From Actinomycetota bacterium (lineage in GTDB: Bacteria; Actinomycetota; Actinomycetes; Actinomycetales; Microbacteriaceae): a stretch of 5,093 bases of DNA. The stretch's first letter is position 1, and every line of letters starts with the position of its first letter. Below, one piece after another: positions 1 to 4,862 of this stretch. The stretch is from NCBI GenBank assembly GCA_009704705.1, contig WLDR01000113.1, positions 1-5,093 of the forward strand. Reading direction: 5' to 3'. The notes beneath the pieces are model-generated. The model was given only the letters and a program-made list of their open reading frames with translations, searched no databases and was not told the DNA's origin. The translations under genes and the position numbers were made by a program.

Positions 1-1208
1 AGCGACAGCGGCGTCGCGTACGTGCTCGGCAAAGACCCGAATGATCCGGTGAAGCTCGTGTGCGCGGTCGTTCCGTGCATCGCGGCCACCTCGGCAACGA
101 GCCCGAGCACGCGCTCGAAAACGTCGTCGAAGTCGACGTTTTGGTTGAGGCCCTCAGAGAGGGTGTCGTGCACCACCGCGATGCTCGCGACGCGGCGCAT
201 GGCTTGCGTGAGGGCATCCTTCGCTTCGTCTGACTGCGAGCGACGTGCCTGAATACGCAGCAGTGACGCCACGGTCTGCAGGTTGTTCTTCACGCGGTGG
301 TGAATCTCGCGAATGGTCGCGTCTTTGGTCATGAGCTCGCGCTCTTGGTTGCGCAACTCGCTCACGTCGCGACACAGCACAATCGCCCCGATGCGCTCGG
401 AACCCCGGCGTAGCGGAATCGCTCGCAGAGCGATCGTCACGCGCCCCGCTTCAATCTCGGCGCGCCAGGGTGCTCGACCGGACACCACGAGTGGCAGCGA
501 CTCGTCAATGTTGATCTTGCCGCTGAGCACCTGGGTGGTCACCTCACTCAACGACTCGCCCTCGAGTTCTTCTTTGTAGCCGACGCGGTTGAATGCCGAG
601 GCCGCGTTCGGGCTCGCGAAGGCGACGTCGCCGTCCACATCGAGTCGAATGAGTCCGTCGGATGCCCGCGGAGCGCCACGCTTGGGCTCGGGTGCCGCCT
701 CGAGGTCGGGGAAGGTTCCGCTCGCAATCATGGCGAAGAGGTCATCGGCGCAGGAATGAAAAACTTGTTCTTGACGAGACGGCAGGCGGCTCTCCGACAG
801 GTTTGTGTGCACCGAAATCACGGCGATGGATCGCTTCTCGGTTTCTTCGGCCTGTGGGCGAGGTGGTCGAACGACCGGAATCGTCTGCACGCGCGTGGGT
901 GTCTCTTCAAACCAGGCGGGTGCGCTCGAGTCAACCGTCTCTTGGCTGTCGAATGCCTGCTGCACCTGGGCTCGCCACTCCGGGCGAATCTTTTGTCCCA
1001 CGAAGTCTCGATAAAAAAGCGTGGCGGCGCCGGATGGTCGGGCGTGCGTCGCCGCGACGAATTGTCCCTCGTCATCGGGAACCCACATCACGACGTCGGC
1101 CACCGAGAGGTCGGCCAGCAACTGCCAGTCGCGCAGGAGCATTGTGAACCACTCGACGTCAAACGGAGATGCACCCCGTTCTTCGAGGAGGTTGCCGAGA
1201 ACTGACAT
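1..1208 (-). CDS. pdtaS: PdtaS-type cytosolic sensor histidine kinase (C-terminus cut by window edge)
   Basis: Reading leftward from ATG at 1208 gives 402 codons with no stop before the window edge. The N-terminus (MSVLGNLLEE, then DWQLLADLSVADVVMWV at about residues 27-43) closely resembles mycobacterial PdtaS (Rv3220c), which supports this start. Domain order is a GAF-like sensor (about 25-165), a PAS domain (about 184-285, ending in AIVLCRDVSELR), then a HisKA_2 dimerisation helix with EIHHRVKNNLQ; the presumed phospho-acceptor is His303. The sequence ends just before the N box of the HATPase domain, so perhaps 90 residues are missing. There is no signal peptide or membrane segment, so it should be cytosolic. 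The family phosphorylates the ANTAR-domain antiterminator PdtaR, which is not in this window. It lies 4 bp downstream of the CpaE-like gene stop and has only a weak ribosome site, which suggests translational coupling and places it last of the visible three-gene operon. Confidence 0.93.
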   Translation of the reverse strand, partial: MSVLGNLLEERGASPFDVEWFTMLLRDWQLLADLSVADVVMWVPDDEGQFVAATHARPSGAATLFYRDFVGQKIRPEWRAQVQQAFDSQETVDSSAPAWFEETPTRVQTIPVVRPPRPQAEETEKRSIAVISVHTNLSESRLPSRQEQVFHSCADDLFAMIASGTFPDLEAAPEPKRGAPRASDGLIRLDVDGDVAFASPNAASAFNRVGYKEELEGESLSEVTTQVLSGKINIDESLPLVVSGRAPWRAEIEAGRVTIALRAIPLRRGSERIGAIVLCRDVSELRNQERELMTKDATIREIHHRVKNNLQTVASLLRIQARRSQSDEAKDALTQAMRRVASIAVVHDTLSEGLNQNVDFDDVFERVLGLVAEVAAMHGTTAHTSFTGSFGSLPSTYATPLS

Positions 1209-1212
1209 GTCA

Positions 1213-2553
1213 CTAGCCTAAGAGGCGTAGGCCCCGCATCTTCTCGCGCAATCCGACACGGTCGCCCTCGCGCTCAATTCCCACGGCACGATGTGCAAGT
1301 TCCTTGATGCCCGCCGCAAATCGTGAATGAGTGTCGATGGTAAACGCCGGAACACCACGCGCGTCTGCTCGGGCGACAAGCTCCGTCGCTTCCGGGATGA
1401 GAACCACGTCTCGAATTCCCGCGAAGCGAGAGAAGCTCGATGCAATGTTTTCCGTTGCCGAGAAACCATTTTTGAGCGCGACAACACGATTGACGGCAAC
1501 GGAGATTCGGGCATCCGGATTCGCATCACACACATCGGACCACAGGCGGATAAATCGAGCGAGACCAACTGAGTCAGCGGCCGAGACGGCGACAATGTCA
1601 GTTGACGCCCGCAATGCGGCCAAGGTTGCAGCGTTACGTCGTGGTGCGAGCATGTCACTCGACACTTCTTCATCCGTTTCTAGTGAGAAGCCAACGTCAA
1701 CAATGACCGTGTCGTAGCACGCGCGCGCACAGTCAAGAACCTTTTCCAGCCTCTCGCGAGATATCTCAGGCCATCGCGCAGGGCTGAGAATCCCAGTGAC
1801 GACATGCAGTGAATTGCCCTCCACAGAGACCTCGTGCGCGAGCGACGTCAGTTCCTCAGCCGTCAGATTTCCCGAACCGGCCAACCGGCAGGCGCGGGCG
1901 ATACCGGGTGCTTCATCAAATACGCCGCAACGAATCGCGACAGCACCACCGTAGGTATCCGCGTCGATGAGGATTACGCGATCCCCGCGTGAGAGCGCCG
2001 CCGCCGCGAGGTTCACGGCAACAGTTGTGCGACCCGGGGCGCCGGTTGGCCCCCACACTGTGACCACCCGAGCTTCGCGTGAACCGGATTCAGTGGTGCG
2101 AGCTACGCTACCTTGCGGTTCACTCGTTTCAGGTGAATGCCGATCGGGCAGGATGCGAAGCGGTCGCTGGCGCAATTCGTTCTGTTGCAGAATCGAGTTC
2201 GGTTCGGAGTTCTTTGCACCGGCGCGCGCAACGTGCACAGCATCCGACCAGCTCTGCCAGACACTGACTAACTCGTCAACGCCACACACAGAGGCATTCG
2301 CGCTGCTTTGCCGATCGCTCACAACAGCGACGAGCAACACACCTCGCGAGTCACAGGCGTCCACGACATCCATCGACAAGGTCTCTGCGTGTGCGTCCAC
2401 GACAACGATGTCCCAGCGCTCTCTCCGGATGCGCAGCGCAAGAGATTCGGAGCCTTCGCCGTGGTCCAGACGGACAACGTCATGGTCCTCCGTCTGGGCC
2501 TCACCATGAATCCGGTCGCCGTCGTTACCCCACAAAGCAATCAGTACTCGCAT
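1213..2553 (-). CDS. CpaE/TadZ-like MinD-family P-loop ATPase with degenerate Walker A
   Basis: This 446-aa protein has the two-part plan of CpaE/TadZ. An N-terminal receiver-like domain (about 1-110, with the hydrophobic strand WDIVVVDAH at 47-55) is followed by a low-complexity linker (about 112-160) and a MinD/ParA-type ATPase (about 162-430). The P-loop reads GPTGAPGRTT (168-177): the usual catalytic lysine before Thr is Arg175, and the signature lysine of deviant Walker A motifs is also absent. Later motifs are present: LIDADTYGG (195-203, Asp197 and Asp199), a Walker B-like strand VIVDVGF (283-289, Asp286) and VAVNRV (352-357). In the family these ATPases position Flp/Tad pili or other polar machinery at the membrane. 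ATG at 2553 lies 2 bp past the SAF gene stop, and the gene ends 4 bp before pdtaS. The fold and pairing with the SAF protein are solid; an actual pilus role is inference because no pilus genes are visible. Generic names such as chromosome-partitioning ATPase would also fit. Confidence 0.88.
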   Translation of the reverse strand: MRVLIALWGNDGDRIHGEAQTEDHDVVRLDHGEGSESLALRIRRERWDIVVVDAHAETLSMDVVDACDSRGVLLVAVVSDRQSSANASVCGVDELVSVWQSWSDAVHVARAGAKNSEPNSILQQNELRQRPLRILPDRHSPETSEPQGSVARTTESGSREARVVTVWGPTGAPGRTTVAVNLAAAALSRGDRVILIDADTYGGAVAIRCGVFDEAPGIARACRLAGSGNLTAEELTSLAHEVSVEGNSLHVVTGILSPARWPEISRERLEKVLDCARACYDTVIVDVGFSLETDEEVSSDMLAPRRNAATLAALRASTDIVAVSAADSVGLARFIRLWSDVCDANPDARISVAVNRVVALKNGFSATENIASSFSRFAGIRDVVLIPEATELVARADARGVPAFTIDTHSRFAAGIKELAHRAVGIEREGDRVGLREKMRGLRLLG

Positions 2554-2555
2554 GC

Positions 2556-3188
2556 TCAGCCGGCCTGACTGACGGTGGGCACTGCAATGAGCGAGGCTCC
2601 GTCTCCCTGAGCACCGAGCAATCCTCGCAGAGCAGCACGCGGAATCATCAACTCAATTCGCGTCTCATTTTCCATCGCATATGCGTCGGTCTCGAGGGCA
2701 CGCACGAAAGTTGCCCCCGCCACCACGATAGAACTGGAACTCGGGGATGCCGAATACGGATCGCGTGTTGTGGCCCACACGTCGATTGACGTGCCGGGGA
2801 GTGTGTCCGCGGGAAGTCCTTCTGCGACCGCGACGACAAGACGAGCAGATGTAACGGACGCGACTGATCCCACGGCCCTCGCGGGAACCAACTCCCCGGA
2901 GGCAATGGCTCGGGTTGCGACGGCTCCGTCAGGGAGTTTGCCGGCCGCAAGATACGTGTCGCCCAGACTCGAGACACTGACGGCGACGAGCTCAAGGTCA
3001 CTCTCCCGAATCGCGTCGCCCGCAAGCAAGGTTTCTCTCGCTAAGTACATGTCGACCGTTGAATTTGCCGAGGACAAATACAGATACGCCCCGGCTGTCG
3101 ACGAAACCACCAACAGGATGCCCACGACGAGTCGGAGGTCAATCCGGCGGCGAGGCGAGGCAGAGGGCGAGGCAGAGGGAAACTTCAC
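2556..3188 (-). CDS. Membrane-anchored SAF-domain protein, CpaB/RcpC-like
   Basis: The protein is 210 aa when started at GTG 3188, which has a Shine-Dalgarno-like GAAAGG (3203-3198) 9 nt upstream. The frame stays open to 3461, but that extension is basic, Cys-rich and unlike any family member, so it is rejected. A short Ser/Pro tail and the basic patch SPRRR (11-15) precede one membrane helix (about 18-38), so the N-terminus should be inside and the rest outside. An SAF domain follows (about 46-106, from YLARETLLAGDAI to IASGELVPARAV). The CpaB-like segment RLVVAVAEGLPADTLPGTSIDVW (116-138) comes next. CpaB/RcpC proteins form periplasmic or cell-wall parts of Flp/Tad pilus systems and usually run to about 250-300 aa, so this one is short. 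It is the first gene of the operon with the CpaE-like ATPase and pdtaS. No pilin or secretion ATPase is nearby, so a standalone envelope role is equally possible. Confidence 0.85.
   Translation of the reverse strand: MKFPSASPSASPRRRIDLRLVVGILLVVSSTAGAYLYLSSANSTVDMYLARETLLAGDAIRESDLELVAVSVSSLGDTYLAAGKLPDGAVATRAIASGELVPARAVGSVASVTSARLVVAVAEGLPADTLPGTSIDVWATTRDPYSASPSSSSIVVAGATFVRALETDAYAMENETRIELMIPRAALRGLLGAQGDGASLIAVPTVSQAG
3156..3179. repeat. Two perfect tandem copies of a 12-bp unit in the SAF gene 5' end
   Basis: The unit CGAGGCAGAGGG occurs at 3156-3167 and again, without a break, at 3168-3179. On the coding strand it is CCC TCT GCC TCG twice, giving residues PSASPSAS just before the basic patch and membrane helix. 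Its length is a multiple of three, so gain or loss of a copy would keep the frame and change only the cytoplasmic tail. Confidence 0.9.
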
Positions 3189-3191
3189 GAG

Positions 3192-3205
3192 CCGAAACCT
3201 TTCGG
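3192..3205 (-). promoter_or_regulatory. Hairpin enclosing the SAF gene Shine-Dalgarno
   Basis: The leader strand reads CCGAAA-GG-TTTCGG, a perfect 6-bp inverted repeat around GG. The likely ribosome site GAAAGG (3203-3198) lies inside it, and the GTG start follows 3 nt after the repeat. A two-base loop is too tight to form fully, so the realistic structure is four or five pairs with a loop of four to six bases that still covers part of the site. This could damp or regulate translation of the operon's first gene. The repeat is seen directly; its function is inferred. Confidence 0.45.
3198..3203 (-). promoter_or_regulatory. Ribosome binding site deciding the SAF gene GTG start
   Basis: GAAAGG lies 9 nt upstream of GTG 3188 on the minus strand. 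No comparable site precedes the upstream in-frame candidates. It is the main reason for choosing the 210-aa product over the 301-aa open frame. Confidence 0.6.
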
Positions 3206-3220
3206 GATGAGGAACTCGAA

Positions 3221-3246
3221 CGTCTCGCCAGGAGAAGGCGAAGACG
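3221..3246 (-). promoter_or_regulatory. GC-rich stem-loop in the leader of the SAF-CpaE-pdtaS operon
   Basis: CGTCTCGCC (3221-3229) pairs with GGCG plus AGACG (3237-3240 and 3242-3246). This makes nine pairs with a single bulged base at 3241 and a 7-nt loop. On the operon strand it would form about 33 nt upstream of the start codon if the transcript begins further upstream. No T-tract follows, so it does not look like an intrinsic terminator. It may be a leader structure, an attenuator or a protein-binding site; the role is unknown. Confidence 0.4.
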
Positions 3247-3259
3247 TAGTGCGAACAGC

Positions 3260-3277
3260 ATCGTGTCGAGACACAAT
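3260..3277. promoter_or_regulatory. Imperfect palindrome, possible operator for the divergent HTH protein
   Basis: AT-C-GTGTC-GA-GACAC-A-AT gives arms that match at 7 of 8 positions around a 2-bp centre. It sits about midway between the divergent SAF operon and the helix-turn-helix gene, where an autoregulatory operator would be expected. The symmetry is direct observation; the link to the HTH protein is a guess from position only. Confidence 0.3.
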
Positions 3278-3292
3278 CGAGCAGATGGTGAG

Positions 3293-3301
3293 TTATCCAC
3301 A
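3293..3301 (+). promoter_or_regulatory. Perfect consensus DnaA box (TTATCCACA)
   Basis: The nine bases match the classical DnaA box exactly. It lies in the 164-bp divergent gap between the SAF operon (start 3188) and the HTH gene (start 3353). On the minus strand it overlaps GATAAC (3297-3292), which could serve as a weak -10 element for the SAF operon, so DnaA binding might affect that promoter. Binding and regulation are inferred. Confidence 0.55.
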
Positions 3302-3334
3302 TTCGCCGGTTCGGACAGTCATTCCGTCTTTCGT

Positions 3335-3346
3335 CATGCTTATCGT
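3335..3346 (+). promoter_or_regulatory. Possible -10 region for a leaderless HTH transcript
   Basis: CATGCT (3335-3340) and TATCGT (3341-3346) are weak -10 candidates. CGGACA (3312-3317) is a -35-like match 17 bp before the first. If TATCGT is used, transcription would begin close to the ATG at 3353. That would fit the absence of any Shine-Dalgarno sequence and the common use of leaderless mRNAs in actinobacteria. The matches are poor, so this is only a pointer. Confidence 0.25.
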
Positions 3347-3352
3347 TGGCGC

Positions 3353-3616
3353 ATGACGACTTTTGATTTCGCTCGGTTTCTTTCAGTAGCTGATGTTGCC
3401 GAAATCCTCGGGGTTTCCGTTCCGAACGTGCGCAGCTTGATTGAATCCGGCGAGTTGGCATCGATTCGAGTGGGCGATGCCGGACCGATTCGTATAGACA
3501 TCGCTGAGCTCGACGCGTTCATTGCACACCGATATGAAGCCGAACAGCGAGTTCTTCGACTACGCCAGGCTGAGTTCTCAAACGTTGCGGACTTTTCCGA
3601 AGGCCGAGTCATATAG
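3353..3616 (+). CDS. Small MerR/excisionase-like helix-turn-helix DNA-binding protein
   Basis: An 87-aa protein starting at ATG 3353. Residues 10-32 (LSVADVAEILGVSVPNVRSLIES) form the helix-turn-helix of the excisionase/BldC-like HTH_17 group. A short wing with SIRVGDAGPIRID (37-49) and a helix ELDAFIAHRYEAE (52-64) follow. The whole protein is little more than a DNA-binding domain with a charged tail, a normal size for this family. No phage integrase or other mobile gene is nearby, so the excisionase label reflects fold, not function; a transcriptional role is more likely. It is divergent from the SAF-CpaE-pdtaS operon across a 164-bp gap and may control that operon. The open frame extends upstream to 3059, but that part lies antisense to the SAF gene and is rejected. 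No ribosome site is visible before the ATG, consistent with a leaderless message. Confidence 0.85.
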   Translation: MTTFDFARFLSVADVAEILGVSVPNVRSLIESGELASIRVGDAGPIRIDIAELDAFIAHRYEAEQRVLRLRQAEFSNVADFSEGRVI

Positions 3617-3627
3617 CCCCTGGCTAT
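3613..3627. terminator. Small hairpin containing both convergent stop codons
   Basis: ATAGCC (3613-3618) and GGCTAT (3622-3627) form a perfect 6-bp inverted repeat with a 3-nt loop. It contains the TAG of the HTH gene (3614-3616) and, on the other strand, the TAG of the 205-aa gene (3626-3624). There is no T-tract on either side, so termination would be weak at best. It may be only a by-product of two facing stop codons. Confidence 0.3.
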
Positions 3628-4241
3628 GGCAGGAGCACCATCTGGATGTTCGCCTGGGGTATCAGAAAAACGGTGAGTGCTCGCGACTCTGCTCGGCTTA
3701 ACCCGGCTCCGTGCACCGAAACGTCTATGTGATCTCGACCGACTCGGTCAATCAGGCCGGACACTTCCGACCCGACGCTCACGATTCGTAGATGGCGACG
3801 CCTGCGTGCCAAATCTCTCAACACGAACGCTAAGCCGATATCACTCGCGAGCGTCGATGGTGCGTCACCGTCAACAAGCCCGAGGGAGCGTGGGTCGCTG
3901 GCAACTCCCGTCAGTCGAATGCTGCTCACAGCGCCCAGCGGAATCAGTGCCGACCCGGCAAATAGATTCGGGCTCGCAATTTCCACGAGCATCCAATCCC
4001 GGCCGACGCGACTCACCGAGCATTCAACATCCCGATCACCAATTCGAATCGACAGTAACCGTGGTGTGCGTGCATCATTCGGATCCGATTCGCTCGGAGT
4101 GACGAGCGAGCGCAGACGTTGAGCAAGTGTCAGACGGGCGATGCGGAGGCGCTCTTCATCGCGGGCTATGTCTTCGAGCTCAGCATCTGTTTCCCGCTCG
4201 AGTTGATCTTCAAGGTCTTGAAATAGTCTCTGCCAACGCAT
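3624..4241 (-). CDS. Conserved actinobacterial hypothetical with two Sm-like repeats
   Basis: A 205-aa protein of unknown function. It opens with MRWQRLFQDLEDQLERE and a strongly charged helix (about 5-45) likely to form a coiled coil. Two beta-rich segments follow: SIRIGDRDVECSVSRVGRDWMLVEI (64-88) and RIVSVGSEVSGLIDRVGRDHIDVSV (152-176). They share the core RVGRD (78-82 and 166-170) and similar flanks, which suggests a duplicated Sm/LSm-like barrel. The MRWQ-LF-DLE opening is, from memory, typical of a conserved actinobacterial hypothetical family. There is no signal peptide or membrane helix, so it is probably cytoplasmic. It converges on the HTH gene with 7 bp between stops and is divergent from the Rv3235-family gene across 141 bp. 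No clear Shine-Dalgarno precedes ATG 4241. RNA or nucleoid binding would fit a Sm-like fold but is not shown. Confidence 0.8.
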   Translation of the reverse strand: MRWQRLFQDLEDQLERETDAELEDIARDEERLRIARLTLAQRLRSLVTPSESDPNDARTPRLLSIRIGDRDVECSVSRVGRDWMLVEIASPNLFAGSALIPLGAVSSIRLTGVASDPRSLGLVDGDAPSTLASDIGLAFVLRDLARRRRHLRIVSVGSEVSGLIDRVGRDHIDVSVHGAGLSRAESRALTVFLIPQANIQMVLLP

Positions 4242-4281
4242 TCATGAACGCTACGAATCCATTGCTGTGAAAAACCTCGAG

Positions 4282-4290
4282 TTGTCCACA
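4282..4290 (+). promoter_or_regulatory. DnaA box of the actinobacterial type (TTGTCCACA)
   Basis: The site matches the form favoured by high-GC actinobacteria such as Streptomyces. It lies in the 141-bp divergent gap between the 205-aa hypothetical (start 4241) and the Rv3235-family gene (start 4383). With the box at 3293 it is the second exact DnaA-type site in a divergent promoter gap in this window. Confidence 0.5.
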
Positions 4291-4328
4291 GAAGTGCTGA
4301 GAACGGAGTGCCATCCCAGTCCAAGCTG

Positions 4329-4334
4329 ATTATC
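4329..4334 (-). promoter_or_regulatory. Possible -10 element for the 205-aa hypothetical gene
   Basis: On the minus strand this reads GATAAT, five of six matches to TATAAT. TTGTGA (4359-4354) lies 19 bp upstream as a weak -35 candidate. It would leave a leader of roughly 80 nt that contains the DnaA box at 4282. The rest of the 141-bp gap shows no other clear promoter. Confidence 0.25.
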
Positions 4335-4371
4335 TTGCGGGGCTGTCTCACCTTCACAATTCATCAGTCAA

Positions 4372-4378
4372 AAGGAAG
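4372..4378 (+). promoter_or_regulatory. Ribosome binding site fixing the Rv3235-family start
   Basis: AAGGAAG ends 4 nt before ATG 4383. It is the best Shine-Dalgarno match in the window and favours this ATG over the in-frame ATG at 4308, whose extension has no family resemblance. Confidence 0.65.
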
Positions 4379-4382
4379 ACTC

Positions 4383-4862
4383 ATGCCAGCACTACACAGC
4401 GCGTCAGCGCCACTATCCACAATCCCCGCCGATGACGTCGCGGCATCACCCCGTGTCAACACTCGCCGAGCCGACTTCATCGAAGAAGACTACTTCGGCC
4501 CCCAGCACACGTCAGCGAGTGTTTTGCCCGAACCAAAGCCCCTCGCAGAAAATCTGGCGCGGTGCGTTCTCGAAATCTTGGCGGGCGCGCGTGATTTAGA
4601 CCAGATCTCTCGTTGGGTTACCGACGATGTCTATAGGTCACTCATGACGCGCGTTCACGTTGCCGCTCGTGCTCGTGCGCACAAGAAGATTCCGGCACAC
4701 AGGCCGAGCTTTTCTATTGGGTCAACCACGGTCTGTCAACCAGCCGACGGGGTCGCCGAGTGTTGCGTAATCTTGCACGGCAAAGCTCGCTCCCGCTCGA
4801 TTGCGATTCGACTCGAGGGGCTCGACGGTCGCTGGAGGGCGACCGCGATACACGTGCTCTAG
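4383..4862 (+). CDS. Rv3235 family protein
   Basis: A 159-aa protein of the actinobacterial Rv3235 family, whose function is unknown. The N-terminal 45 residues are variable and probably disordered. The family core begins at PEPKPLAENLARCVLEILAG (49-68) and continues through RDLDQISRWVTDDVY (70-84). It ends in VCQPADGVAECCVILHGKARSRSIAIRLEGLDGRWRATAIHVL (117-159), where PADGVAE and RLEGLDGRWR are the recognisable signatures. The central basic stretch RVHVAARARAHKK (90-102) could contact nucleic acid or ribosomes, but this is speculation. No signal peptide is present. In Mycobacterium tuberculosis the namesake gene also lies close to secA1, so the context supports the call. The stop codon shares the CTAG at 4859-4862 with the facing secA stop, leaving no room for a terminator between them. 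Confidence 0.88.
   Translation: MPALHSASAPLSTIPADDVAASPRVNTRRADFIEEDYFGPQHTSASVLPEPKPLAENLARCVLEILAGARDLDQISRWVTDDVYRSLMTRVHVAARARAHKKIPAHRPSFSIGSTTVCQPADGVAECCVILHGKARSRSIAIRLEGLDGRWRATAIHVL
4413..4421 (+). promoter_or_regulatory. DnaA-box-like site, one mismatch, inside the Rv3235-family gene
   Basis: CTATCCACA differs from TTATCCACA only at the first base. It lies 31 nt into the coding region and 131 bp from the box at 4282, in the same orientation. Alone it would not be noteworthy; it is listed because of the neighbouring exact boxes. Confidence 0.25.

Noticed and set aside
662..1205. Plus-strand open frames opposite pdtaS (161 and 149 aa)
   Set aside because: They are rich in Arg/Ser/Pro with no recognisable domain and lie fully antisense to a well-supported kinase.
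1967..2509. Plus-strand 180-aa open frame opposite the CpaE-like gene
   Set aside because: Its Ser/Thr/Arg-rich composition and lack of motifs mark it as a shadow of the conserved ATPase.
3059..3352. N-terminal extension of the HTH protein from 3059
   Set aside because: It is antisense to the SAF gene start and Arg/Ser-rich in the manner of a high-GC shadow frame; the HTH fold is complete from ATG 3353.
3189..3461. N-terminal extension of the SAF protein to an ATG at 3461
   Set aside because: The extra 91 residues are basic and Cys/His-rich, overlap the HTH gene on the other strand, and lie upstream of a GTG with a good ribosome site.
3353..3616. Prophage or integrative element based on the excisionase-like HTH protein
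   Set aside because: No integrase, att-like repeat or tRNA is present, and the neighbours are chromosomal core genes.
4308..4382. Earlier ATG (4308) for the Rv3235-family gene
   Set aside because: The extension has no family resemblance, and the strong ribosome site sits directly before ATG 4383.
3293..4421. A replication origin, given several DnaA-type boxes
   Set aside because: Only two exact boxes about 1 kb apart, no AT-rich unwinding region, and no dnaA/dnaN/rnpA genes; the surroundings are the secA region.
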